Source: Teichococcus aerophilus (GTDB taxonomy: Bacteria > Pseudomonadota > Alphaproteobacteria > Acetobacterales > Acetobacteraceae). Taken from it: 46,200 nucleotides of DNA. A program made the position numbers and the translations under genes. Every line of letters starts with the position of its first letter. Positions within the stretch are counted from its first letter, which is position 1. Below are positions 1 to 7,617 of this stretch, in pieces. The stretch covers positions 19,933 to 66,132 of the forward strand of contig NZ_JACTVA010000029.1 of assembly GCF_014490485.1 (NCBI RefSeq). The letters run 5' to 3'. The notes below the pieces were generated by a model. It had not been told where the DNA came from and did not search any database. It was given only the letters and a program-made list of their open reading frames with translations.

Positions 1-59
1 GCGACGGCTGCGACGGCTGCGACGGCTGCGACGGCTGCGACGGCTGCGACGGCTGCGAC
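1..59. repeat. 9-bp tandem repeat (gcgacggct) encoding Gln-Pro-Ser
   Basis: Six perfect copies of gcgacggct cover 1-54, followed by a partial copy to 59. The array probably continues beyond the left edge. The 9-nt unit keeps frame in the minus-strand kinase and encodes repeated Gln-Pro-Ser in its tail. Identical DNA units (not just synonymous codons) point to recent slippage. Confidence 0.95.
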
Positions 60-1279
60 TGGGGTGGAACCGGCAGTGTGTCCGGGGCCGGCGGCGCTTC
101 GGGCGTGTCCGGTGGCGGGGCAGGAGGGGCGGCGGTCTGGTCCGGTGGGGGAGCCGGAGCTGGTGTCGGGGCGGGATTGGGGGCCGGCAGCGTGCCGGCG
201 ATGACGCGTGGCTCCGGCGTCGCCGCCGGTCGGATCAGGAACCACCAGGCGGAGCCGCCGCCCGCCAGTGCCAGCAGGGCCACGGCAGGCAGCACCGTCC
301 ATGCGGCTGAACGCGGCCGTCTGGCCGGTGTCGGTGGAGTGGTCAGCTTCGCGGCGACAGGCGCCCCCAGCATGGTGGCGTCATCCAGTCCGGGCAGGGG
401 GCCGGCGCCTGGGAAGCCACTCGGCAAGGGTGTGCCATCGAGCGGGACGGCGGCCAAAGCCTGCGCAAAGGCCGCGGCGCTGGTAAAGCGGTCCTGCGGC
501 CGCTTCGCCAGGGCCTGTGCGACGATGCCATCCAGCTCGCGCGGCACGGTCACTGTCAGGGCCGAGGGTGGCACCGGCTCCGTATTCAGCGCCTTGTGCA
601 TGATGGCGGAGAAGCCGCCGTCGAACGGCTTCTCTCCTGTCAACAACTGGTACAGCACCGTACCGGCCGCCCAGATATCCGCGCGATGGTCAGCCGGTTC
701 CCCACGCAGCTGCTCCGGCGCCATGGCACTGGGGGTGCCAAGGACTGTACCCAGCCGAGTGATGGCCGAGTCCTCCAGGCGGGAGATGCCGAAATCGGCG
801 ATCTTGATCCTGGGATCGGTGGCGATGTCGCCGGCCAGCATGATGTTGGCGGGCTTGATGTCCCGGTGCACCACGCCACGGGCGTGCGAGTACTCCAGAG
901 CCTCCAGCACCTGCTGCGTGATCTGCATCGCCTGCGGCAGCGGCAGGCGCACACCTTTATCCAGCCAGTCCTTCAAGGTGCCGCCGCGGACCTGCTCCAT
1001 GACGATCCAGGCCTGCTGGGCGCCCTCACCATAATCATGGATCGCCACGATGGCGGGGTGGGACAGTCTGCCCGCCGCCTGCGCCTCCCGCCGGAAGCGC
1101 TGATGCGTCTCCGCCCCCTCAGGGTCTCCGGCCGCCGGCAACTGGACGAGCTTGATGGCGACAGGGCGCTCGATCAGCCGGTCGAAGGCATCCAGCACGA
1201 CCCCGGTCGCACCCCGGCCAAGGGTGCCACGAATCTCGTACTTCGCCGTGATCTCGGCTGGGATGGCAGGCTCAGGCAT
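1..1279 (-). CDS. Serine/threonine protein kinase, membrane-anchored (3' end outside window)
   Basis: Bacterial Hanks-type kinase, read by translating the minus strand from the ATG at 1279; no stop occurs before the left edge, so about 426 residues are visible. The kinase domain spans roughly residues 14-275: Gly-rich loop at GTLGRGATG, ATP lysine in VAIK (Lys43), alpha-C Glu65, catalytic HRDIKPAN (Asp140) and DFG (Asp162). All catalytic residues are present, so it should be active. A single membrane segment follows at about 325-348. The distal part is a Pro/Ala-rich tail ending in tandem Gln-Pro-Ser tripeptides at the window edge. The architecture (cytoplasmic kinase, one TM, low-complexity extracytoplasmic tail) is PknB-like, but no PASTA domains are visible. 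The 164-nt gap to the divergent gene at 1444 holds both promoters. Its target is unknown. Confidence 0.93.
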   Translation of the reverse strand, partial: MPEPAIPAEITAKYEIRGTLGRGATGVVLDAFDRLIERPVAIKLVQLPAAGDPEGAETHQRFRREAQAAGRLSHPAIVAIHDYGEGAQQAWIVMEQVRGGTLKDWLDKGVRLPLPQAMQITQQVLEALEYSHARGVVHRDIKPANIMLAGDIATDPRIKIADFGISRLEDSAITRLGTVLGTPSAMAPEQLRGEPADHRADIWAAGTVLYQLLTGEKPFDGGFSAIMHKALNTEPVPPSALTVTVPRELDGIVAQALAKRPQDRFTSAAAFAQALAAVPLDGTPLPSGFPGAGPLPGLDDATMLGAPVAAKLTTPPTPARRPRSAAWTVLPAVALLALAGGGSAWWFLIRPAATPEPRVIAGTLPAPNPAPTPAPAPPPDQTAAPPAPPPDTPEAPPAPDTLPVPPQSQPSQPSQPSQPSQPSQPS

Positions 1280-1369
1280 GGGCGCACCCTGCTGTGTGGC
1301 AGGCGGCGCGTCCAGTACCCCAGTCCCCCCGGCGCCCGACTTTGTGACCCGCCGCCACGCCCTGGTGAC

Positions 1370-1399
1370 TTGGACCGGCCCCGCTGGCGCTTCTAGCTT
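1370..1399 (+). promoter_or_regulatory. Possible sigma70-type promoter for the peptidoglycan-binding gene
   Basis: TTGGAC at 1370-1375 and TAGCTT at 1394-1399, separated by 18 nt, lie about 45 nt before the ATG at 1444 in the divergent gap. The match to consensus is only fair. Confidence 0.25.
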
Positions 1400-1443
1400 G
1401 CGCCCGGAAGGTGCAACGGCACCAAGGATGGGAGAGAGACATC

Positions 1444-2109
1444 ATGCCCCTGGCACGATCCGATGAAACCAGGCGCCTGCAATCCATGCTGAACGCCCGG
1501 CTGCGCCCGCCGCCACGTCTGGTGGTGGACGGCATCATCGGTCCGAAGACCCGGGCGGCATTGCGGGCGTACCAGCAGGCCCAGCAGAGCGTGCCCGGCC
1601 AGTCCCATGGCGGCCTGCAAGTGGCAAACCCGGCGCCCCAGCATGCAACACCCCTGCATGACGATGGCAGCGCGCCCTGGATGGCGATCGCCGAGAACGA
1701 ACTGGGCGTCGCCGAGATACCCGGCCGCCAGCACAATCCGCGCATCGTCGAATATCACATGACGACCAGCCTGCAGGCGGGGGATGACGAGACGCCATGG
1801 TGTGCGTCCTTCGTCAACTGGGTGATGCGCCAGGCCGGCTACAGCGGCACCAACAGTGCGGCCGCTAAAAGCTGGAAGGGGTGGGGCTCGGCCTCCGGCG
1901 GGCGCTACGGTGCCATCACGGTGCTGCGGCGCCAGCGGTCGGGCCATGATGCGTCCACCGGCTCTTCCTCCGGCTTCCACGTTGGCTTCATGACGAAGCA
2001 GACGGCTGGGCACATCCAGCTGCTGGGCGGCAACCAGGGCAATATGGTGAAGCTCTCCAACTTCAATCTCTCGAGCTACAATATCGAAGCCCAGCGGTGG
2101 CCGCGTTGA
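1444..2109 (+). CDS. Peptidoglycan-binding / CHAP-like (TIGR02594-type) protein
   Basis: 221 residues from the ATG at 1444, chosen because GGGAGAGAG lies just upstream; an in-frame GTG at 1411 lacks such a site. Residues about 4-48 resemble a peptidoglycan-binding domain (RLQSMLNARL, then VDGIIGPKTRAAL). Residues about 75-215 match the TIGR02594 family: IAENELGVAEIPG, then PWCASFVNWVM with the putative nucleophile Cys120 and a later HVGF histidine, the order expected of CHAP/NlpC-P60 amidases. Such proteins act on cell-wall peptides; some are phage- or secretion-associated. No signal peptide is visible, so export would need another route. The following gene starts inside its stop codon region (TGATG). 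The family assignment is good; the precise substrate is unknown. Confidence 0.82.
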   Translation: MPLARSDETRRLQSMLNARLRPPPRLVVDGIIGPKTRAALRAYQQAQQSVPGQSHGGLQVANPAPQHATPLHDDGSAPWMAIAENELGVAEIPGRQHNPRIVEYHMTTSLQAGDDETPWCASFVNWVMRQAGYSGTNSAAAKSWKGWGSASGGRYGAITVLRRQRSGHDASTGSSSGFHVGFMTKQTAGHIQLLGGNQGNMVKLSNFNLSSYNIEAQRWPR

Positions 2110-2591
2110 TGCGGCCGTTCCTGCGCCAGGCTCTGCTGGGGGTGGCGATGCTGGCCTTGCCCGGCGTCACCACCGCCTGCAGCGCCCAGACGGCACGGGC
2201 CACCCAGGCACCCGCGCCATCCGCCGTACCGGCCGCGCTGCAGGCGACCTGGGCCAGCTTCCGCACCGCCGCCCTGGCCGGGGACACCCAGGCGATGGCG
2301 CGAATGACGCGCTTCCCGCTCGAACTCGCCGGGGAACTGGACGACACCCCGCTGCGCCGGACCGGCGCGGATGGCTTCCCCGCGATGATCCGGCGCGTGC
2401 TGGATGCCGATAGCGGCCTCGGCATGCGGGAGACGCTGACCAACCGGGAGCTGGTGCGGCGTAACCCAACCCTGGTGCCGGACCAGCGCAACCCGATCGT
2501 CGCCGGCGACGAGGCCGTGCTCGGCCCCTTCGTCTTCAGGCGGAACAGCAACGGCTGGAAGCTGAGCCGCGTCTATATCGGCGAGGACTGA
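2109..2591 (+). CDS. Small exported (possible lipoprotein) protein of unknown function
   Basis: About 160 residues when started at the ATG at 2109, which overlaps the previous stop (TGATG) and suggests translational coupling; an upstream in-frame start at 2097 is also possible. The N-terminus is a signal peptide: basic MRPFLRQ, a hydrophobic core, then TTAC, which could be a weak lipobox. The mature part has alternating helical and beta segments with a closing FRRNSNGWKLSRVYIGED strand pair. This is reminiscent of small NTF2-like or DUF4348-like periplasmic domains, but I do not recognise the family. Coupling to the CHAP-like protein suggests a cell-envelope role. Confidence 0.72.
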   Translation: MRPFLRQALLGVAMLALPGVTTACSAQTARATQAPAPSAVPAALQATWASFRTAALAGDTQAMARMTRFPLELAGELDDTPLRRTGADGFPAMIRRVLDADSGLGMRETLTNRELVRRNPTLVPDQRNPIVAGDEAVLGPFVFRRNSNGWKLSRVYIGED

Positions 2592-2599
2592 AGCCGCTG

Positions 2600-2622
2600 G
2601 CCGGCGCGCGCTCTGCGCCGGC
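2600..2622 (+). terminator. GC hairpin after the exported-protein gene
   Basis: Perfect 8-bp stem gccggcgc/gcgccggc with a 7-nt loop begins 9 nt after the stop at 2591. No T tract follows, so it may be a weak or Rho-assisted terminator. Confidence 0.45.
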
Positions 2623-2652
2623 ACTTGACGGAAAGATGATCCTGTAGCCCTT

Positions 2653-2700
2653 GCGGTGGAAATAACCGCCGGGCCGCACGGGGCCGCTTGCTCCGTGCGG
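2653..2700 (+). promoter_or_regulatory. Two stem-loops in the MFS transporter leader
   Basis: Between 2592 and 2734 a short hairpin (gcggt/accgc, 2653-2669) is followed by a perfect 8-bp stem ccgcacgg/ccgtgcgg at 2674-2700 with an 11-nt loop, ending 34 nt before the ATG at 2735. They could be part of a structured 5' leader. I do not recognise a known riboswitch. Confidence 0.35.
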
Positions 2701-2734
2701 AAACCGGTCCGCCGTCACACATGGATAAACCGTC

Positions 2735-3958
2735 ATGACCTCAGGAATAATGCCCGAAAGCGACGTGGTGACGCCACAGGCCCGCAAAGCCCTATGGGGG
2801 TCCGCACTGGGCTACGCCATGGATGGCTTCGACCTGCTGATCCTCGGCTTCATGCTACGGGCGATCTCGGCCGACCTGCAACTGACCCAGGCCCAGGCGG
2901 CGTCGCTCGTTACCGCCACGCTGGTCGGCGCCGTCATCGGCGGTGTCGGCTTCGGCATGTTGTCGGACCGTCTGGGCCGGGTGCGGGTGCTGACCTGGAC
3001 CATCGTGCTCTTCGCCGTCTTCACCGGCTTGTGCGCCCTGGCCCAGGGCTACTGGGACCTGCTGTTCTACCGCACCATTGCCGGCATCGGCCTGGGTGGC
3101 GAATTCGGTATCGGCATGGCTCTGGTGGCGGAGGCCTGGCCGGCTTCCAAGCGCGCGCGGGCATCATCCTATGTCGGCCTTGGCTGGCAGGTGGGCGTGC
3201 TGGCCGCCGCGGTGCTGACGCCGCTGCTGCTGCCTTCCATCGGCTGGCGCGGCATGTTCGCCATCGGCCTGCTGCCGGCGGTCGCCGCCTATTTCATCCG
3301 GAAGAACCTGCACGAGCCGGACGTCTTCGTCGAACGCACGACCAAGGCGCCGAAGGTTTCGCCGCTGCGGTTGCTGGTGGCGGATGGCCCGACCACGCGG
3401 ATCAGCATCGGCATGGTGATCCTCTGCTCCGTGCAGAACTTCGGGTACTACGGCGTCATGATCTGGCTGCCGAACTATCTGTCCACCCGCTTCGGCTTCG
3501 GGCTGACGCAGTCGGCGACCTGGACGGCGGTAACTATCCTGGGCATGGCCGTGGGCATCTTCGCCTTCGGCCATATCGCGGACCGCGTCGGCCGCAAGCC
3601 GGCCTTCTTCGGCTACATGCTGGGCGCGGCGGTGATGGTGGTCGTGTATTCGCGGCTGACCGACCCTGCAGCCTTGCTGATCGTTGGCGCCATCATGGGC
3701 TTCTTCGTCAACGGTATGCTCGGCGGCTATGGCGCCTTGATGAGCGAGCTGTATCCCACCGCGGCCCGGGCGACGGCACAGAACGTGCTGTTCAACATTG
3801 GCCGTGCGGTCGGCGGCTTAGGCCCCCTGGTGGTCGGCGCCGTTGCCGTCAGCCTGGGCTTTGAGACAGCGATCGCTTTGCTCGCGCTGCTCTACATCCT
3901 CGACATCATCGCGATGTGGCTGCTGATCCCGGAGCGCCGGGGCAGCGAACTGTCCTGA
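2735..3958 (+). CDS. MFS transporter, aromatic acid:H+ symporter (AAHS)-like
   Basis: 407-residue major facilitator protein with about 12 membrane segments. Family features: DGFD in TM1 (AMDGFDLLILGF), the loop 2-3 signature GMLSDRLGRVRVL, GIGLGGEFG in TM4, and the second-half equivalent GHIADRVGRKP. The acidic DGFD motif and the GGEFG sequence are typical of the AAHS branch (PcaK/BenK/MucK), which imports aromatic or dicarboxylic acids with protons; the substrate here cannot be read from sequence. The start at 2735 gives a normal length; an ATG at 2750 preceded by AGGAA is an alternative. It stands alone, with hairpins on both sides, so it is probably monocistronic. It is not related to the polysaccharide genes downstream. 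Confidence 0.9.
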   Translation: MTSGIMPESDVVTPQARKALWGSALGYAMDGFDLLILGFMLRAISADLQLTQAQAASLVTATLVGAVIGGVGFGMLSDRLGRVRVLTWTIVLFAVFTGLCALAQGYWDLLFYRTIAGIGLGGEFGIGMALVAEAWPASKRARASSYVGLGWQVGVLAAAVLTPLLLPSIGWRGMFAIGLLPAVAAYFIRKNLHEPDVFVERTTKAPKVSPLRLLVADGPTTRISIGMVILCSVQNFGYYGVMIWLPNYLSTRFGFGLTQSATWTAVTILGMAVGIFAFGHIADRVGRKPAFFGYMLGAAVMVVVYSRLTDPAALLIVGAIMGFFVNGMLGGYGALMSELYPTAARATAQNVLFNIGRAVGGLGPLVVGAVAVSLGFETAIALLALLYILDIIAMWLLIPERRGSELS

Positions 3959-3966
3959 CAGCATCT

Positions 3967-3996
3967 GTGCCGGCCTACAGGTTTGCAGGCCGGCAC
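3967..3996. terminator. Bidirectional hairpin between convergent genes
   Basis: Perfect 10-bp stem gtgccggcct/aggccggcac with a 10-nt loop fills the 41-nt gap between the stop of the MFS gene (3958) and the stop of the minus-strand gene (4000). Its position fits a shared terminator. No U-tract is present on either strand. Confidence 0.6.
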
Positions 3997-3999
3997 CGG

Positions 4000-5706
4000 T
4001 CACAAGCCGTGATCGTGCCGATCACGCTGCGACCGATCGGCGGACGGATGCGCCTTGTACCGCCGCCAGCCTGCCAGCAGGGCATTGAGCTGCTCCAGCT
4101 GGGTCGCATTGTCTCGCCGCATCCGCTGCAGCGTGACACGCAACGCCAGGATGGGATGGCCGGCCGAAAGATCGGCCCCCGTGCTGAGCGCATGCAGAAA
4201 GCCTGCCGCTAGCCGCGGGTCATCCCGTTCGATCACGTAGGCGCCGTACCCCATGACGGAGGAACGGCCATACTCGACCATCTTGCGTGCGAAGCCACGC
4301 AATTCCACCAGGCGCGGATGCTGCGCGAGGATGGCCCGAACTTCTGCGACACTGGCCCGCTTGTGGCGGGCACCATCATGGCGATGCTCGAACCGCCACA
4401 GCAGGTTAGCCATGGCCGTTGCCAAGGGCTGGTCCCCGAACTTGCCGTCCTGCAACGTGTTGGGCAGGTCCCGCCTTCCGGTCAGGTCGTAGGTGACCAC
4501 TGCTTCCTCCGGCAGCCCCTGGATGACGGCAACCTCGACAGGCCTGCCGGCAGCCATGACGGCGAGGAGCCGGTTCTGTCCGTTCAGCAGCAGGCCGGTG
4601 CCGGAAAAGCAGATGGGCTGCCCATTGGCCTGCCAGCTTCCCTGCCGGATTTCCTCAGCCAGGGCGTCCACCTGGGCCGGCACCGGCGGGCGGCCCGCGC
4701 GGCCCTGGGCCAGATAACGGGCGGCGGCTTCGGCATCAATGGCTTCCATCCGCCAGGAAATGCCAGATGTATCGGCTTGGCAGGCGGCCGGCCGCAGCCC
4801 AAGGCCGGCCAGGCCGGGATAGCCGATCAGGCTGGGGAAGGGCTCTGCCGGCCGCTGGCTTGTTGCTTGGCTTGACCAGGATAGTCGGCGAACCTCGGTG
4901 CCCTGGATCATGGCGTTCAGCGCCTTGATGCCCAGCGCCAGCATCACGGTGCTGTCCCAGGTATGCGTGCGGCTATCACGGCCCCGCTTCAGGTCGGCAG
5001 CCAACATGCCGCCGGGTTCGGACGGAGGATATGCGCTGGGACGCCGGAGTGCATCGAGGAAGCGCTCCGTCAGCGCCGCATTCGTCTGGTAGCCCATGAA
5101 GACCAGGACGCTTAAAACGGATGCCGGGAGCGGCGCCGGTGGGCCCATCACCGCGTTCAGAGCCTCCCGGAACCCCGCATTCGCCTTCAGGATACGCAGC
5201 ATGCGGACACTGTTCATCTGCGGGGGCGCCTTCTCGCACAGCGTCCCTTCCTCATACCGCGCCAGTTGATGCAGAAGATGGCTGAGCAACTGCGGATGAG
5301 CGTAGCCGAGGCCCTTCAGTGCATTGGCGAAGGTGCGGCGCTGATGTTGGTCGATGCTGAAATAGCAGCTCTCCTGCACGTTCTCGGCGAGGAAGGTCTC
5401 CAGCGGTATGCCGGTCTCGGCACAGGCCGTGAGCCTTTGCACGCCATCCAGCAACACCCGTCCAGGGGAGAGAACGACGGGTATGCCGTTCAACACCCAG
5501 CAGCCCTCTCGCATGGCAGAACTATAAGTCTGCACTGCGTCGTCCCGCCGCTTCGCCGCCGGGTGGACGCGGGACAGCAGCGTCCGCGCCGCCACGGGCG
5601 AGATCGTCGTCAGGCGCAGGCTGACCGAAAGGGGGGTGAGGTCGGTGTGAGACTGGTTCGTCTCGTCCGCCACGCCCTGATCGCCAAGGGGAGGAGTTTG
5701 CATCAT
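4000..5706 (-). CDS. Protein with two tandem ParB-like (LNGQ-RL) modules, unknown function
   Basis: 568 residues. Two halves repeat the same layout. Module 1 (about 56-150) has MREGCWVLNG, then RVLLDGVQRLTAC and SIDQHQRRTFANAL. Module 2 (about 345-440) has IRQGSWQANG, then GLLLNGQNRLLAV and YDLTGRRDLPNTL. Each is followed by a helical segment of similar pattern, so the whole ~270-aa unit seems duplicated. The [LV]L[LN]G-x-x-RL core resembles the GQHRL motif of ParB/sulfiredoxin-fold proteins common on phages, plasmids and islands, whose biochemical role is mostly undefined. Module 1 has GVQRL and module 2 GQNRL, both missing the motif histidine. Start is ambiguous between ATG codons at 5706 and 5703, and no strong RBS is visible. 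The gene borders an AT-rich region and may be part of an acquired segment. Confidence 0.85.
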   Translation of the reverse strand: MMQTPPLGDQGVADETNQSHTDLTPLSVSLRLTTISPVAARTLLSRVHPAAKRRDDAVQTYSSAMREGCWVLNGIPVVLSPGRVLLDGVQRLTACAETGIPLETFLAENVQESCYFSIDQHQRRTFANALKGLGYAHPQLLSHLLHQLARYEEGTLCEKAPPQMNSVRMLRILKANAGFREALNAVMGPPAPLPASVLSVLVFMGYQTNAALTERFLDALRRPSAYPPSEPGGMLAADLKRGRDSRTHTWDSTVMLALGIKALNAMIQGTEVRRLSWSSQATSQRPAEPFPSLIGYPGLAGLGLRPAACQADTSGISWRMEAIDAEAAARYLAQGRAGRPPVPAQVDALAEEIRQGSWQANGQPICFSGTGLLLNGQNRLLAVMAAGRPVEVAVIQGLPEEAVVTYDLTGRRDLPNTLQDGKFGDQPLATAMANLLWRFEHRHDGARHKRASVAEVRAILAQHPRLVELRGFARKMVEYGRSSVMGYGAYVIERDDPRLAAGFLHALSTGADLSAGHPILALRVTLQRMRRDNATQLEQLNALLAGWRRYKAHPSADRSQRDRHDHGL

Positions 5707-6899
5707 GAGCAGGGGAGCGGGGTCCGGGACGGGGTGAAATCGGCCATCGTCGTATTCAACGATGAATATCTAAAAAAAGATCTTCATAGGCTTTGCAGTC
5801 TCGAATCCCATCAGTCGCCGGCATGGCTCTCTCCATGTGAGACCCTTGCCCTCTCTGGGCAAGCCAAGTCTATAGGGCCAACGAGCGGCCAGCACGGACA
5901 ATTATAAAAAAACCGAAACGATCAACAACAAAAAATTTTACGGCTCACGGAATCTTGAGGCTCTGTTTCTTTACACCTGCCGATTTTTTCAGTCCGAACG
6001 AAATATTCCGCCAAATTAAAACTCCGATAAGTGAATTTTCCTTGGAAGAAGGAAAGTCCCTCAGGCGTTGACCGCAGCACCCAGAAGCAAATTTCCGAAC
6101 CTTTTTGCGCCTGGATTTATCAAAATCATGAGACGAATTGCGGTAGGCCGATGGCAGCCTAGTGACGCGTAACCCCTGTTCTAGCAAGGACGGAAAGCCA
6201 GGACTTAGCTTTCGAATGACCGTACTATCCTGAATAAAATAGGGAATGCGGTTTGTTTGGGAGAGTTTCCACACCGACTTTGGAAAACGTGCGCATTGGT
6301 TCTCGCTTCCACGAAAGGGCGATTTCTCGCAAGCGACCTTCACATTTCCTTGTTACTGTCAAACCCAGTTGGCGGAAATACAAATGCCAACTAATATCTA
6401 AAACTCTAGGTTGCTCCGGCGTTGTTAAAGAAAAAACAAATAAATATCTATAATTTCTGAATAAAAACCTATTTTCTTGGTGATCTTCGTGCGGTGCGAG
6501 CGCGGCCAGTAAATCAGTTGTATCGTATTAGTAAACGTTGAACGTTTTTTGAGACGATATAGACCTTTAATGGCCAGATCAGCGCAGCTTAGACCGTGGG
6601 ACCAGTAGGGAATCCTGGGGAAAGCTTGCCTCCAAATTCGCAAGCGCGGCGTAATCGAACTATTCCATCGCACCCGAATTGACCGTTTCATGAGCCGTAA
6701 CGTTATTCCTTCCTGATCCCTCAGATGGAATGACGAGGAGATTCGGAGGAACCCGAAGCTGTTGAATTAGGAAGGCCAACGGACCCGCTGTCCTGACAGC
6801 GGTTCCTTTTACCGGCGCGGAGCGAAGCGTCTTCGCATTCGGCCGATGGCCACGTGTCTAAGCCATCAAGAAGCTTGTTTATGAAGTGGGAGTGTAGTC
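5707..6899. other. AT-rich 1.2-kb region without a recognisable gene
   Basis: Base composition falls well below that of the flanking genes, especially at 5900-6500. Minus-strand open frames at 5945-6343 and 6425-6691 exist, but their products have no recognisable motif, poor start contexts and no codon bias like their neighbours, so I do not call them. The only organised element I see is the hairpin at 6785-6810. The region also holds the promoter of the duplicated ParB-like gene (minus) and of the XRE gene (plus). It may be decayed or acquired DNA. Confidence 0.6.
6785..6810 (+). terminator. Inverted repeat followed by T-rich run (terminator-like, or XRE operator)
   Basis: Perfect 8-bp arms ccgctgtc/gacagcgg with a 2-nt centre (6785-6802) are followed by ttcctttt. 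On the plus strand this resembles an intrinsic terminator (effective 6-bp stem, 6-nt loop), although no plus-strand gene ends upstream. The dyad could equally be an operator for the XRE regulator 98 nt downstream. Confidence 0.4.
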
Positions 6900-7301
6900 A
6901 TGAAGAACAGAGGTCCTACGACTTCGGATTCCGCAGTCGGACGTGAGATCCGCCAGTACCGGCGGTCGGCCGGCATGACGCAGAAGCAGATCGCCAACAT
7001 GGTTGGCGTGACGGGCGCGCAGCTTCACCGCTACGAGACCGGGTCTACCCGGATCGCCGCGAGCCGATTGATCGCCATCGCCAATGCACTGGGCGTCAGG
7101 CCCGACACCCTGCTGGCCACCGCGTCCAACGGCGAGCCGCACGTGACGTCTCTCCCCGTCAGCACCAGCGAGGAGATCGTTGAGCTGATCCAGATGTTCG
7201 GCAACATCGCTGACCCGCGCCATCGCACGGCCCTGGTCGCCGTTGCCCGCATGATGACGACGCAGCATGCGCAGCGCAGCGCCCCTGAAGAGACGACCTG
7301 A
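6900..7301 (+). CDS. XRE-family (Cro/CI-type) transcriptional regulator
   Basis: 133 residues, start supported by GGGAG at about 6885-6889. A helix-turn-helix domain covers about residues 14-70: VGREIRQYRRSAGMTQKQIA, then VTGAQLHRYETGSTRIAASRL and IANALGVRPDTLL, the standard HTH_3 pattern. The C-terminal third is helical (SEEIVELIQMFGNI, then RHRTALVAVARMM), a form common in alphaproteobacterial XRE proteins, and may dimerise. No partner toxin or phage gene lies next to it. A dyad at 6785-6802 upstream is a candidate autoregulatory operator. The target is unknown. Confidence 0.9.
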   Translation: MKNRGPTTSDSAVGREIRQYRRSAGMTQKQIANMVGVTGAQLHRYETGSTRIAASRLIAIANALGVRPDTLLATASNGEPHVTSLPVSTSEEIVELIQMFGNIADPRHRTALVAVARMMTTQHAQRSAPEETT

Positions 7302-7617
7302 CGAGATGCATCCTGGATTTGGCCGTTCTCCAGATCCAGGAGTGCCGCTTTGGCGCCGGTCGGTTCGCGCTGGTATCAACGCTACAGCTGTCAACCGCTG
7401 AGCATCTGCCCACCGTTCGGCCCTTCCGGCTTACGATGGGCCACCATGCGTTAAACGCGCTAGACTTCTGACAAGCTGCAGGCAGCGGCGTTTCCAACGC
7501 GCAGCCTTCAGGCGTAAACAACTTTGATCCCACAAAGCATGCGCCGCTTGGCCAGAGCGGCATCGGTGCTCTTTGAGCGCCAGCCCAGAACCTATCAGGC
7601 CGCAGCGGGCGTTGCCC
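7302..7617. other. 316-nt gap between XRE gene and glycosyltransferase
   Basis: No gene recognised. A perfect 8-bp inverted repeat tcctggat/atccagga (7311-7318 and 7334-7341, 15-nt loop) directly after the XRE stop could end that transcript, though no T run follows. The remainder is the 3' flank of the minus-strand glycosyltransferase operon; I see no clear terminator for it. Confidence 0.5.

Noticed and set aside
1-59. Short repeats that might suggest a CRISPR array
   Set aside because: Units are 9 bp, contiguous and in frame with the kinase; there are no spacers.
2656-3864. 402-codon frame overlapping the MFS gene
   Set aside because: Shadow frame rich in Arg and Gly; the MFS frame has clear transporter motifs.
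5945-6343. Minus-strand ORF of 132 codons in the AT-rich region (and 6425-6691)
   Set aside because: No motif, no ribosome binding site that I can support, and composition expected of non-coding AT-rich DNA.
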